DNA of 64,000 nucleotides from Amycolatopsis circi (GTDB lineage Bacteria; Actinomycetota; Actinomycetes; Mycobacteriales; Pseudonocardiaceae), in the NCBI RefSeq assembly GCF_003385235.1, contig NZ_PQIA01000021.1, positions 1 to 64,000 on the forward strand, given 5' to 3'. Shown here one piece after another: positions 44,720 through 54,021 of this stretch. Position numbers and translations under genes: made by a program. The first letter of the stretch is position 1. Every line of letters starts with the position of its first letter. The notes under the pieces were generated by a model. The model did no database searches. It had not been told where the DNA came from and saw only the letters and a list, made by a program, of their open reading frames with translations.

Positions 44720-45745
44720 TCAGTCGATGGCGTCGCGCACGGCGCGCAGAGTGCTGTGGTCTCCTCGAAGCAGCAGCGTAGTAACGACCGTCTCCTCCCA
44801 CCAGGCGAGTTCTGCGCGGATCTTCGCCGCCGGGCCGACGAGCGCGGTGTCTTCCACGAGGCTGGTCGGGATCGCGGCGATGGCCTCGGGTTTGCGGCCA
44901 GCGAGGTAGAGGTCTTGGACCTTGTCCACGACATCGTCATAGCCCAGCCGGGAGAACACGTCCTTGTGGAAGTTCGCCTCCTTCGCGCCCATGCCTCCGA
45001 TGTAGAGCGCGAGTGCGGGCCGGACCTGGTCGGCAGCGGCTTCGACATCGTCGTCGATGACTACCGGAACCGAGGCGGCTACTTCAAAGTCGGCGCGGGA
45101 ACGTCGTGCGTTCGGGCGGGCGAAGCCCTCGTCCAAAGCGGTGCGGTAGAACGCGTCGCTCTTCGGGGAGAAGAACAGCGGCAGCCAGCCGTCGCAGATT
45201 TCCGCGGACAGGGCTACGTTCTTGGGGCCTTCGGCGGCCAGGTAGATCGGGATTTCCCGGCGCAGCGGGTGGACGGTCGGCTTCAGTGCCTTGCCCAGTC
45301 CGGTTCCGCCGGGGGCAGGCAGGCGGAAGAATTCGCCGTCGTAGGTGACTGGATCGTCGCGTCGGACTACGCGGCGGATGATGTCCACGTATTCGCGGGT
45401 GCGGGCCAGGGGCCGCGGATAGGGTTGCCCGTACCAGCCTTCTACTACTTGCGGGCCGGAAGCGCCTAGGCCCAGCACGAACCGGCCGTTGGACAGGTGG
45501 TCCAGGGTCATTGCCGCCATCGCGGTGGCGGTGGGAGTGCGGGCGGACATTTGCAGGATGTTCGTGCCCAGCTTGATCCGTCGGGTCGCGGAACCCCACC
45601 AGGCCAAGGGAGTCAGTGCGTCCGAGCCGTAGCCTTCGGCGGTCCATACCGAGTCGAAGCCGAGGTTTTCGGCTTCGACGATCACCTCGGCGATGCCTTC
45701 CGGCGGTCCGGACGACCAGTACCCGATGTGGTAGCCCAGCTTCAT
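44720..45745 (-). CDS. luciferase-like F420/FMN-dependent oxidoreductase
   Basis: A 341-residue (beta/alpha)8 enzyme of the bacterial-luciferase/F420-dependent group. Features: KLGYHIGYWSSGPP, AENLGFDSVWTAEGYGSDALT, TNILQMSARTPTATAMAA, FVLGLGASGPQVVEGWYG and the terminal KIRAELAWWEETVV. This motif set is close to LLM-class F420-dependent mycobacterial enzymes. ATG 45745 has AAGGAG eight bases upstream. It is the last gene of the operon, 53 bases after the P450. Confidence 0.88.
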   Translation of the reverse strand: MKLGYHIGYWSSGPPEGIAEVIVEAENLGFDSVWTAEGYGSDALTPLAWWGSATRRIKLGTNILQMSARTPTATAMAAMTLDHLSNGRFVLGLGASGPQVVEGWYGQPYPRPLARTREYVDIIRRVVRRDDPVTYDGEFFRLPAPGGTGLGKALKPTVHPLRREIPIYLAAEGPKNVALSAEICDGWLPLFFSPKSDAFYRTALDEGFARPNARRSRADFEVAASVPVVIDDDVEAAADQVRPALALYIGGMGAKEANFHKDVFSRLGYDDVVDKVQDLYLAGRKPEAIAAIPTSLVEDTALVGPAAKIRAELAWWEETVVTTLLLRGDHSTLRAVRDAID

Positions 45746-45798
45746 GGCGCTCCTTAGCCTGAGGTGCCCGGGCGGAAGCCGCCCGGGCACCGTCCCGG

Positions 45799-47136
45799 TT
45801 ACTTTCCTTCAGGGGTGAAGCGCACCTTCATGCTTTTGACTCCGCGCATGAAGTTGGTGCCCAGCAGACGCGGCTCGCCGACCGCTTCGATGTCGGGGAT
45901 CCGGGTGAGCAGTTCGCGGAAAAGGGCCGTCAGGCTGGCTTTCGCGAGCTGGTTTCCCAGGCAGAAGTGCGCGCCTCCCCCGCCGAAGCCGACATGCGGG
46001 TTCGGGTCGCGGGACAGATCGAACGTTTCCGGGTCAGCGAAGACGTCGGTGTCCATGTTGCCGGACGGGTAGAACATGACGACCTTGTCGCCCGGGACGA
46101 TTTTCTTGCCGCCCAGCTCGGTTTCTTTCATCGCGGTGCGCCGGAAGGTCATGACCGGCGAGGCGAAGCGGACGAATTCCTCGACGGCGACCTTGATCCT
46201 CCCGTCGAAATCCTCCTTGAGGTACTCCTTTTCCGACGGGAACTGGGTCATCGCCCGCACGGTCAGGCTCGAGGTGTGCTTCGTCGTGTCGGTTCCGGCC
46301 ACCGACATCAGCACGAAGAACGCGCCGATCTCGAAGTCGTCCAGCTTCCGGCCGTCGACTTCGGCGTCCAGCAGACTGGAGAACAGGTCTTCGCCCGGTT
46401 CCTTGCGCCGCAGCGCGATCAGCTCCTCGGCGATCTCGTGCAGCGTGGCCGCGGCCTCGACCTGCACCTCGTCGGCGGGGCGGCCGGCCAGCGTGTCGGG
46501 GTCAGCCCACGCGACGATGTCGCCGGCTCCCTTGACGGTGGCTTCGCGAAGGTGTTCGGGGATGCCGAACATGTCGCAGAACAGCCGTGCGGGAAGCCGT
46601 TCGGCGCAGCGTTCGACGAAGTCGAGTTCGCCTTCGGCTCCGGCGGGGTCGGAAGCGAAGGAATCCACGATCTCGCGGGCGGCGGTCTTGATCTGCTGTT
46701 CCAGCCGCTTCACCTGCTTGGGGGTGAAGGCGGAGCTGACCAAACGGCGCAGGTCGTCGTGTTTGGGCGGGTCCATCGCCAGGAACGACTGGGTCATCTC
46801 CAGGAAGATGGTCGGCAGCAAGTCGAACAGCACGCCCTGACCGGAAATGAACGTCTCGTTGTCCCGGCTGACCCGGGCGATGTCGGCGTGCCTCGTCACG
46901 GCCCAGTAGCCGGGGTCGTCGGGGTCCGGGGTGACGGCGTCCTCGACCGGCCGCTGCCACGACACCGGGTCGGTTTCGCGGAGCAGCTTGAACTTCTGTT
47001 CCCGTTCCTCCGACGTCTGGGTCCAGAACGCCTTCGAGGAGATGTCGATCTCGCTGTGCGGCGGCTTGCCTTCCGAAGTCGCCGGGATGAACTCGGGTGC
47101 GTCGTCCTCGACGTCGCTAAGAGTCTCGGTGCTCAT
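45799..47136 (-). CDS. cytochrome P450
   Basis: A 445-residue soluble class I P450. The heme loop is VGFGGGGAHFCLG with Cys392 as thiolate; the I-helix oxygen motif is SVAGTDTT; the C-terminus ends TNFMRGVKSMKVRF, a pattern shared with sterol and fatty-chain hydroxylases of the CYP124/125/142 kind. SLDPP-type text is present as AMDPPKHDDLRRLVSSAFTP. It is served by the ferredoxin and reductase of the same operon. Substrate not determined; terpenoid, sterol side chain or methyl-branched lipid are candidates. Confidence 0.9.
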   Translation of the reverse strand: MSTETLSDVEDDAPEFIPATSEGKPPHSEIDISSKAFWTQTSEEREQKFKLLRETDPVSWQRPVEDAVTPDPDDPGYWAVTRHADIARVSRDNETFISGQGVLFDLLPTIFLEMTQSFLAMDPPKHDDLRRLVSSAFTPKQVKRLEQQIKTAAREIVDSFASDPAGAEGELDFVERCAERLPARLFCDMFGIPEHLREATVKGAGDIVAWADPDTLAGRPADEVQVEAAATLHEIAEELIALRRKEPGEDLFSSLLDAEVDGRKLDDFEIGAFFVLMSVAGTDTTKHTSSLTVRAMTQFPSEKEYLKEDFDGRIKVAVEEFVRFASPVMTFRRTAMKETELGGKKIVPGDKVVMFYPSGNMDTDVFADPETFDLSRDPNPHVGFGGGGAHFCLGNQLAKASLTALFRELLTRIPDIEAVGEPRLLGTNFMRGVKSMKVRFTPEGK

Positions 47137-47155
47137 GGTCGTCCTCCTGGGTGTG

Positions 47156-47920
47156 TCAGCGCGGGCCCATGCGCAGGGCGCCGTCGATGCGGATGACTTC
47201 GCCGTTGAGCACAGGGTTTTCGACGATGTGCTCGACGAGTGCCGCGTACTCGGCCGGCTGGCCCAAACGGCTGGGGTGCGGGATCTGGGCGCCGAGGGAA
47301 TCGCGGGCCTGCTGGGGCAGCGACGCGAGCATCGCCGTTTCGAAGATGCCGGGCGCGACGGTCACGACGCGGATCTGTTTGTCGGCCAGGTCGCGAGCGG
47401 CGCACAGCGTCAAGCCTGCGACGCCGGCCTTCGAAGCAGCGTAGGCAGCCTGCCCGATCTGGCCTTCGAAAGCGGCGACCGAAGCTGTGCAGACGATGAC
47501 GCCTCGTTCGCCGTCAACGGGTTCCTGGGCAGCCATCGCGGCGGCGGTGAGGCGCAGGACGTTAAAGGTCCCGATCAGGTTGATGTCGATCGCGGAGCGG
47601 AACTCGGCCAGCGGCATCGTCCCCGACTTGCCGATGATCCGTTGGAAGGGTGCGATGCCAGCACAATTGACGACTACGCGGAGAGAGCCGAGTCCGGCCG
47701 CGGCGTCTACCGCGGCGGTGACGTCGTCCTCGTCGGTGACGTCGGTCGGGACGAATACTGCCCGCTCGCCCAGTTCCTTCGCGACGGTTTCGCCGTCCGA
47801 ACGAGCGAGGTCGGCGACGACGACCGAGCCGCCCGCCCCGATGATCGTCTGTGCGGTGGCGAGACCGAGCCCCGAGGCCGCGCCGGTGACGACAGCGACC
47901 GTGTTGTGGTTGATGCGCAC
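47156..47920 (-). CDS. SDR, HSD10/3-hydroxyacyl-CoA dehydrogenase type
   Basis: A 254-residue SDR with [46 protein letters not shown] and [11 protein letters not shown]. The length and the insert [12 protein letters not shown] are like type-II HSD17B10, which oxidises 3-hydroxyacyl-CoA or branched alcohol groups. In this operon it may act after P450 hydroxylation or in beta-oxidation. It sits 20 bases before the P450 gene. Confidence 0.85.
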   Translation of the reverse strand: MRINHNTVAVVTGAASGLGLATAQTIIGAGGSVVVADLARSDGETVAKELGERAVFVPTDVTDEDDVTAAVDAAAGLGSLRVVVNCAGIAPFQRIIGKSGTMPLAEFRSAIDINLIGTFNVLRLTAAAMAAQEPVDGERGVIVCTASVAAFEGQIGQAAYAASKAGVAGLTLCAARDLADKQIRVVTVAPGIFETAMLASLPQQARDSLGAQIPHPSRLGQPAEYAALVEHIVENPVLNGEVIRIDGALRMGPR

Positions 47921-47930
47921 GGTTTTCTCC

Positions 47931-48758
47931 TCAGAGAAAGAGGTCGGTCTGGAGCTGGTCTTCGGTGGCGGTGCCGTAGCGGTACTCGGCGAAATCGGTC
48001 ACCCCGTGGGCTCGCAGCACGTCGTCGTCGAGGTAGCACTCGCCGGACGCTGAGCCGGTCAGGACGAGATGCGCGGCGTCGGACATGATCTCGGGCCGAC
48101 GTGCGGCACGCATCCCGTCGTCGCCGCCGACGATGTTCTGGACCGCGGCGGTCGCGATGAGAGTGCGTGGCCACAGGCAGTTCGCGGCCAGTCCGTGGTG
48201 CCGGTACTGCTCGGCGAGCCCGAGCGTGAGCATCGTCATCGCGTACTTGCTCACCGTGTACGGGGCGTGCGCACCGAACCACTTGCGATCCAGATTGATC
48301 GGCGGCGACAGGGTGAGCACGCGCGGCGCGGGCGATTCGAGCAGGTGCGGAAGCGCCGCTGAGGTCAGCAGGAACGTGCCTCGCGCGTTGATGTCGAGCA
48401 TCAGATCGTAGCGCTTGGGCGTGACCTTGCCGAACCCGTCCAGCGCGATCGCGGACGCGTTGTTGACCACGATGTCGATACCGCCGAACTGCTCGACGGT
48501 GCGGTTGACCGCCTCGATGACCGAGTCCGTCGAACGGATGTCGCCGAGAATCGGCAGAGCTTTCCCGCCCGCCTCTTCGATTTCGGCCGCGGCGGTGTGG
48601 ATGGTTCCCGGAAGCCGCGGATCCGGCTTGTCGGTCTTGGCGACGAACGCGACGTTCGCGCCGTCGCGGGCGGCGCGCAGCGCGATCGCGAGTCCGATTC
48701 CCCGGCTGCCGCCGGACATCAGGATGGTGCGACCAGCGAGCGGTCGAGGATCAGACAT
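47931..48758 (-). CDS. SDR, HSDL2-like
   Basis: A 275-residue [23 protein letters not shown] and [20 protein letters not shown] are hallmark segments of HSDL2-like proteins; [21 protein letters not shown] and the end [18 protein letters not shown] follow. HSDL2 relatives occur in sterol/terpenoid or lipid oxidation gene sets. The substrate cannot be fixed. It is separated by 10 bases from the next SDR, so translation may be coupled. Confidence 0.85.
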   Translation of the reverse strand: MSDPRPLAGRTILMSGGSRGIGLAIALRAARDGANVAFVAKTDKPDPRLPGTIHTAAAEIEEAGGKALPILGDIRSTDSVIEAVNRTVEQFGGIDIVVNNASAIALDGFGKVTPKRYDLMLDINARGTFLLTSAALPHLLESPAPRVLTLSPPINLDRKWFGAHAPYTVSKYAMTMLTLGLAEQYRHHGLAANCLWPRTLIATAAVQNIVGGDDGMRAARRPEIMSDAAHLVLTGSASGECYLDDDVLRAHGVTDFAEYRYGTATEDQLQTDLFL

Positions 48759-48782
48759 CAGTGTCCTTTCACAAACTGCGGC

Positions 48783-49991
48783 CTACGCCGAGGCCGTTTT
48801 CGCTCCCGCGAACTCCAGCGCCTCGCGCCAGGTCGCGCGCCGGGCGACGAGCCGGCGGAACTTCATGATCAACGTCGGCTGGTCGACGGTCAGCGCGCCG
48901 GCCAGTCGGTCGCCCTCGCGGTAGAGGGCGAGAAACTTCTCTCCCGGCAGAACCCGTGCTTCGTCCGCGCCCGGCACGCCGACGAACTGGATCCGGTGGC
49001 CATACCAGTCCGACCAGAAGTATGGGACTGTCCCGTACGGCTTCGCTGCCGCTGGATCGAGGGCATTGCGTGCGGCCGCCGCTCCCTGCTCGGCGGCGCT
49101 CGTCCAGTGCTCCAGCCGCATGCGCCGGTCGAACAACGGGTTGTGCCAGTGCGCGACGTCCCCGGCGCCGTAGACGCCCGGGTAGCCGGCGTTCAGCGTC
49201 TCGTCGCAGACCAAGCCGCCGTCCCGTTCGTCCAGCTGCAGCCCGGAGTCACGCAGCCAGTCGGTGGCAGGCGCAGCGCCCGCACCTACGACGACGAGGT
49301 CCGCGGCCAGTTCGGTGCCGTCGCTCAGCCGGACTCCGGAGGCCTTGTCGTCGCCGAGAACGCTCTCCACCCCGACGCCGAGGCGGAGGTCCGTGCCGTT
49401 CTGCCGGTGCAGGTCGGCGAAAACAGCGCCGACTTCGAGGCCGACCGAACGGGTCAACGGCGTGTGCGCGAGTTCGACGACGGTCACCGGCAAGCCCCGT
49501 TTTCGAGCCCCGGACGCGACCTCCGAGCCGATGAAGCCAGCGCCGACGACGACGGTGCGGGCCCCGCCGTCGAGCGCGGCTCGCACCGCAGCCGCGTCGT
49601 CTACGGTGCGCAATGTGTGCACTCCGGCGATCGCGGGCATGCCGGGCAGCGTCCGGGCTCGCGCACCCGTGGCGAGCACAAGCTCGGTGTAGGAGACCTC
49701 GCCGTCGTCCAGGCCGACCACGCGTTGTTCGAGATCCAGCGCGGTCGCTGCCACCCCGAGGCGCAGATCCAGATCGAGTTCCTGCCGCAGAACCGATTCG
49801 TCGCGATAGGCGGGCAAGGCTGGCGCTTCTGGTTCATCGAGGTACGCCTTCGACAGCGGCGGCCGGTCATACGGCAGGTGCGGCTCGGCGCCGACGAGCG
49901 TGATTTCACCGGCGAAGCCGGTGCGCCGAGCCGCCTCTGCCGCGCGGAGCCCGGCCAAGCAGGCTCCGACGATGACAAGTCGCCGTCGCAT
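48783..49991 (-). CDS. FAD-dependent ferredoxin reductase
   Basis: A 402-residue putidaredoxin-reductase-like flavoprotein. It begins RRLVIVGACLAGLRAAEAAR (FAD GxGxxG modified to GACLAG), has LVLATGARARTLPGM, NAD site VVVGAGFIGSEVASGARKRG, VYGAGDVAHW and the C-terminal Reductase_C domain. It should pass NADH electrons to the 3Fe-4S ferredoxin gene just upstream. ATG 49991. Between it and the ferredoxin gene there are 71 bases. Confidence 0.9.
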   Translation of the reverse strand: MRRRLVIVGACLAGLRAAEAARRTGFAGEITLVGAEPHLPYDRPPLSKAYLDEPEAPALPAYRDESVLRQELDLDLRLGVAATALDLEQRVVGLDDGEVSYTELVLATGARARTLPGMPAIAGVHTLRTVDDAAAVRAALDGGARTVVVGAGFIGSEVASGARKRGLPVTVVELAHTPLTRSVGLEVGAVFADLHRQNGTDLRLGVGVESVLGDDKASGVRLSDGTELAADLVVVGAGAAPATDWLRDSGLQLDERDGGLVCDETLNAGYPGVYGAGDVAHWHNPLFDRRMRLEHWTSAAEQGAAAARNALDPAAAKPYGTVPYFWSDWYGHRIQFVGVPGADEARVLPGEKFLALYREGDRLAGALTVDQPTLIMKFRRLVARRATWREALEFAGAKTASA

Positions 49992-50062
49992 GAGGACAGT
50001 CCTTCCTGACGCTCGTGAGTGGCTATCCCGGTTCTAACCGTGATCGCCGCTCACGAGACCCC

Positions 50063-50254
50063 TTAGTCGACGAGACGGAGCGCCTCGGTCGGGCACGAAT
50101 CGACCGCCTCCTGGATCTCCGCCCGACGGCTCGGGCAGATCTCCTGGACGAGCAGCCTCAAACTGCCGTCCTCCTGCACCTCGAAGACGTCCTCCGCGAC
50201 CGATTCGCAGAGCCCGAGCCCGGTGCACTTCGCGTGGTCGACGATGACCCGCAT
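50063..50254 (-). CDS. 3Fe-4S ferredoxin
   Basis: A 63-residue ferredoxin of the P450-partner type. DHAKCTGLGLCESVAEDVFEV shows the CxxxxxC (not CxxCxxC) spacing, meaning one Cys is replaced and a 3Fe-4S cluster is expected; the distal Cys is in SCPTEALRL. ATG 50254 has GAGGAGAGGTG upstream. It starts 5 bases after the aldehyde dehydrogenase stop. It should shuttle electrons from the reductase to the P450. Confidence 0.92.
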   Translation of the reverse strand: MRVIVDHAKCTGLGLCESVAEDVFEVQEDGSLRLLVQEICPSRRAEIQEAVDSCPTEALRLVD

Positions 50255-50259
50255 GCCGC

Positions 50260-51780
50260 TCACCTCTCCTCGGCGTCGTCGGCGTGGCTGAGCAGGACGT
50301 CGTAGGGACGGCGGTCCCGCCTGCCGGACAGATCCAGGTGGACGTTCTTCGTCTCGGTGTATTCGTCCAGCGCGTCCGGCCCGAGTTCGCGGCCGAGGCC
50401 GCTTTGCTTGTAGCCGCCGAACGGGACCTGGCAATTGATCTGGTGTGCGTCGTTGATCCACACCGAACCGGCTTCGATCGAGTTGGCCAGCGACAGCGCG
50501 CGATCGTTGTCGCCGCTCCAGATCGACGAGGCGAGCCCGTAGGTCGTGTCGTTCGCGATCTCGATCGCCTCGGACTCCGTGCGGTACTTGATGACCGACA
50601 GCACCGGGCCGAAGATCTCCTCGCGGGCGATCCGCATGTCGTTGCTGACGTCGGTGAAGATCGTCGGCTCGATCCAGTGGCCCCGCTCGAATTCCTCGCC
50701 GCGCGGAGTGCCGCCGCCGAGCACGAGCCGGGCGCCTTCCTCGGCTCCCGAGGCGAGGTAGCCGAGAATGCGCTCCTTTTGCCGGGCCGAGATGACGGGG
50801 CCCAGGTCGGTCTCCCAGTCGCGCGTGTCCCCTAGCTTGATCGTGCGGGCGCGCTCCACCAGCCGCTCGACGAACTCGTCGTGCAGCGATTCCGGCACCA
50901 GCAGCCGGGTGCCCGACTCGCAGATCTGGCCGGAGTACAGGAAACAGCCGTACAGGACTCCGTCGACCGCGACGTCGAGGTCCGCGTCGTCGAGCACGAT
51001 CGACGGCGACTTGCCGCCGAGTTCGAGGGTGACCTTCTTGACCGTGTCCGCGGCGAGCCGCATGATCTCGCGTCCGACGCCGGTCGACCCGGTGAAGCCG
51101 ATCTTGCCGACGTCCGGATGCGCGGCCAGTCGCGCACCCGCTTCGACGCCGACCCCGGGGACGACGTTGAGCACGCCGGGCGGAAGTCCGCATTCCTCGG
51201 CGATCCGCGCGAATTCCAAAGTGGACAGCGGAGTCTTCTCGTCCGGCTTCACCACGACGCTGTTGCCCGCGGCGAGCGCGGGCCCGATCTTCCACATGCC
51301 GAGCAGCAACGGGAAGTTCCACGGTGCGATCGCGCCGACCACCCCGATCGGCTCGCGGCGGACCGTGCTTTGGCCGAGCGTCGGGAAAGTCGCCCGCGGG
51401 GCGGCCTTTTCGAACTCGTACCGCTCGGCGAGATCGGCGAAGTACTCCAGATGCGGCGCGACGTAACCGATGTGGAACCCGGTGGCCTGCCGGATCGTGG
51501 CGCCGTTGGCCATGATCTCCAGCTCGACCAGTTCGTCCAGCTGTTCGCCCACCTTTTCCGCGGTCTTGCGAAGAACGGCGGCACGTTCGGCCGGAGTGGC
51601 GCGGGACCATTCGCCGCTGGCGAAGGAACGCTTGGCGGCATCGACGGCGGCATCGATGTGCTCTTCGCCGCCGCGCGAGGCCGTCGCCACGAGTTCTTCG
51701 TTCTGCGGATCGAAGATTTCGAGGACTTGCCCGGACTCGACGGGCTTTCCGTCGATGAGCATGGGGAAATTGCGCGTCAT
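50260..51780 (-). CDS. NAD(P)-dependent aldehyde dehydrogenase
   Basis: A 506-residue ALDH. Catalytic Cys287 in FLYSGQICESG, Glu253 in KKVTLELGGKSPS, cofactor segment GAIAPWNFPLLLGMWK and VKPDEKTPLS are intact. It would oxidise the aldehyde made by the adjacent alcohol dehydrogenase to an acid. It starts one base after the ADH stop, so the two are tightly coupled. Confidence 0.93.
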   Translation of the reverse strand: MTRNFPMLIDGKPVESGQVLEIFDPQNEELVATASRGGEEHIDAAVDAAKRSFASGEWSRATPAERAAVLRKTAEKVGEQLDELVELEIMANGATIRQATGFHIGYVAPHLEYFADLAERYEFEKAAPRATFPTLGQSTVRREPIGVVGAIAPWNFPLLLGMWKIGPALAAGNSVVVKPDEKTPLSTLEFARIAEECGLPPGVLNVVPGVGVEAGARLAAHPDVGKIGFTGSTGVGREIMRLAADTVKKVTLELGGKSPSIVLDDADLDVAVDGVLYGCFLYSGQICESGTRLLVPESLHDEFVERLVERARTIKLGDTRDWETDLGPVISARQKERILGYLASGAEEGARLVLGGGTPRGEEFERGHWIEPTIFTDVSNDMRIAREEIFGPVLSVIKYRTESEAIEIANDTTYGLASSIWSGDNDRALSLANSIEAGSVWINDAHQINCQVPFGGYKQSGLGRELGPDALDEYTETKNVHLDLSGRRDRRPYDVLLSHADDAEER

Positions 51781-51781
51781 G

Positions 51782-52837
51782 TCAGATCCTCGGATCCAGG
51801 ACGATCTTGGTGGCTTCGTGCGCTTCGAACATCCGGTACGCCTCGGCAGCCTCGGAAAGGCCCATCCGGTGGGAGATGATCGTGGCCGGGTTCAGCTTCC
51901 CGGCCTCGGTCAGCTCGATGACCTCGTCCATGTAGCTGACGATGTTGGCGACACCGGTGACGACCTTGATCCCCTTGAGCCAGAGGTCGCCGAAGGGCAG
52001 CGTGAGCTGTTCCTCCAGGTAGACGCCCGGGATCGACAGGGTGCCGCCGGCGGCCAGCAGACCGCAGGCGCTGGTCAGGGCCGATTCGTGGCCGACCGCG
52101 TCGATCACGACGTTGGCCCCGCGCCATTCGGTCAGTTCGAGGACCGCGTCGGCCGGATCGGTCTCGTCGGCGTTCACCGGGATCGCGCCGAGCCGTTCGG
52201 CTTCCTTCAGCCGCGCGGGGACCTTGTCGAGGACGATGGTCCGGGTCGCGCCGAGCGCGATCGCGGACATCGCGGCACAGAGACCGACCGGGCCCGCACC
52301 GACGACCGCGACCGTGTCGCCGGGCTGCATCGCACGCCGCACGGCCTCGTAGCCGGTGGTCATGATGTCGCCGGCGAACAGCAGGTCCTCGTCGCTGCTC
52401 CGGATGTCGTCGGGCAGCTTGCGCAGCGTCAGGTCCGCGTTCGGGACCACGACGTATTCCGCCTGCCCGCCGGCGAGGTCGCCCAGCGCGATGCCGAGGC
52501 CGAAGATCCGCGAGCCGACGCACCGGCCCGGGTCGCCGCGACGGCAGGTCCAGCAGTGCCCGCAGTTGACCACGCACGAGGCCACCGCGCGGTCTCCTGC
52601 CTCGACTTGGCCGACCGCGCTGCCCGCCTCGACAACGGTGCCGAGGAATTCGTGGCCGAGCGTCACGCCGCCTTCGATCTCGATGCGGCCTTCGTAAGGG
52701 TGGAGGTCGGTGCCGCAGATCGCGGTCTTCTCCACTTTCAGCAGAACGTCCCCGGCGTCGGCGATCGACGGGACATCGACCTCTTCGACGCTCAGCTCGT
52801 GCGGTGCGTGCAACACCGCGGCTTTCATGGTGCTCAT
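51782..52837 (-). CDS. zinc-containing alcohol dehydrogenase (MDR)
   Basis: A 351-residue MDR enzyme. Catalytic zinc ligands Cys41 (AICGTD) and His62-Glu63 (LGHEFLG), a structural zinc loop with four Cys (CVVNCGHCWTCRRGDPGRC), and the NAD site VAVVGAGPVGLCA. A relative of formaldehyde/threonine-DH-like ADHs. It probably oxidises the alcohol formed by the P450. ATG 52837 or 52828. It follows the SCP2 gene by 21 bases. Confidence 0.92.
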   Translation of the reverse strand: MSTMKAAVLHAPHELSVEEVDVPSIADAGDVLLKVEKTAICGTDLHPYEGRIEIEGGVTLGHEFLGTVVEAGSAVGQVEAGDRAVASCVVNCGHCWTCRRGDPGRCVGSRIFGLGIALGDLAGGQAEYVVVPNADLTLRKLPDDIRSSDEDLLFAGDIMTTGYEAVRRAMQPGDTVAVVGAGPVGLCAAMSAIALGATRTIVLDKVPARLKEAERLGAIPVNADETDPADAVLELTEWRGANVVIDAVGHESALTSACGLLAAGGTLSIPGVYLEEQLTLPFGDLWLKGIKVVTGVANIVSYMDEVIELTEAGKLNPATIISHRMGLSEAAEAYRMFEAHEATKIVLDPRI

Positions 52838-52858
52838 CAGCTCGTGTCCCTTTCCGGC

Positions 52859-53260
52859 TCAGGAAACCGCGGCGTCCTTGTCCTTGACCAGGTCGCGGTA
52901 GACGGGGAAGAGCGGTTTCGTCAGCGGGACGAGCTTGAGGATCTTGTTGACCGGTCCCTTGGCCTTCACCTGCCCCTTGGCGAGGCCGACCGCGAGGTTG
53001 TAGTCGCCGCGCCAGAACTTGTCCGCGGTGTCGGCGCGCATCACCAGCGTGATGTCCGGCTTCAGGTCGGTCTCGCCCGACTCGACGCGCATCGGGTCCT
53101 GGAAGCCGACGGTGACGACGCAGTCCGGGTCGGAGTATTCGACCCGCATGACGATGCCCGCGGCCTTCATCTTCTCGCCCACCTCGGGGTGGTCGCCTGC
53201 CATGCGGAACATTTCGCCGATGTACTGATCGACTTCGGCGGCATTGGCGAAGTAGGCCAT
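52859..53260 (-). CDS. SCP2 sterol-transfer-like protein
   Basis: A 133-residue SCP2-family protein. The visible pattern includes EVGEKMKAAGIVMRVEYSD, SGETDLKPDITLVMRADTAD and DYNLAVGLAKGQVKAKGPVNKILKLVPL. SCP2 folds bind hydrophobic lipids or CoA esters, so it may hold the substrate of the operon. ATG 53260 has AGGAG seven bases upstream. It is the first gene of the operon; the 190-bp gap to the divergent membrane protein gene should hold its promoter. Confidence 0.85.
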   Translation of the reverse strand: MAYFANAAEVDQYIGEMFRMAGDHPEVGEKMKAAGIVMRVEYSDPDCVVTVGFQDPMRVESGETDLKPDITLVMRADTADKFWRGDYNLAVGLAKGQVKAKGPVNKILKLVPLTKPLFPVYRDLVKDKDAAVS

Positions 53261-53450
53261 TTCGTTCTCCTGTCGCAGACGGTGAAGCGTGTTGAACGAA
53301 GCTAATCCCGGAACGCCTTGCGGTTCATCGCTCTCCGGAGGTGTTCCTCTCTCCCGAAAGGCGGGTTTCGCCTCCGCGACGGGCATTCACCGGCGTCGGA
53401 AGAGCTAGCGTCGCGGTGAACGTGCCCGCCTCGGAACCGAAAGGAATCTG

Positions 53451-53966
53451 ATGCCTCAGACCATCGGCGGCGGCTGGAAACCCTCGCCGTTTCCCCGCCG
53501 CGAGGCCGAGCCGGAACCGGAACGTCGCTGGCGCGCCGGGGCGAAAGCGCTCGCCTCCCGCTTCCGTCCCCGCTCAGTCCCACCCGCGCTCGTCGTGTCG
53601 GCCATCGCTTGGAGCGCAGTCGCCTTCCTGACGATCTGGGCCGGGTCCGACGCGTTCGGCGGCGACCCGGATCAGCGCGCCGCGCAGGAAGTCAGCGATC
53701 AGTTCGACAGCGGCAGCGTCGTCGGCTCGGCACCGGCCCATCCTCAGGATTTCCTGGCGCTGCTTGTCGGCGGGTGCCTGGTCGTGGCGATCGTTCTCGC
53801 GCTGGTCAAGAAGCGGTGGGCGCTTCCGGTGCTTTCGGTGCTGGCGGTCGCGGCGGTCATCGTGCTGGCGCTCGGCGGGCATGGGGAGGCGGCGATCGTC
53901 TTCTTCGCCTTCGTCGTCGGCGCGGTGACGCTGCTGGCCGAGTCGGTGCAGCAGTATCTCTCCTGA
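53451..53966 (+). CDS. integral membrane protein of unknown function
   Basis: A 171-residue protein. Residues 1-40 are basic and Pro/Arg-rich; membrane helices lie at about 45-66, 100-118, 122-140 and 143-160. I know no domain. It is divergent from the catabolic operon and ends at a strong bidirectional terminator. Confidence 0.7.
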   Translation: MPQTIGGGWKPSPFPRREAEPEPERRWRAGAKALASRFRPRSVPPALVVSAIAWSAVAFLTIWAGSDAFGGDPDQRAAQEVSDQFDSGSVVGSAPAHPQDFLALLVGGCLVVAIVLALVKKRWALPVLSVLAVAAVIVLALGGHGEAAIVFFAFVVGAVTLLAESVQQYLS

Positions 53967-53972
53967 ACGCAG

Positions 53973-54017
53973 AAACCGGGGCAGTCGTTGCACTGCAACA
54001 ACTGCCCCGGTTTTGCT
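53973..54017. terminator. bidirectional Rho-independent terminator
   Basis: AAACCGGGGCAGT (53973-53985) pairs exactly with ACTGCCCCGGTTT (54001-54013); the 15-base loop can pair further. T-runs lie on both sides, serving two convergent genes. Confidence 0.93.
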
Positions 54018-54021
54018 TGCC

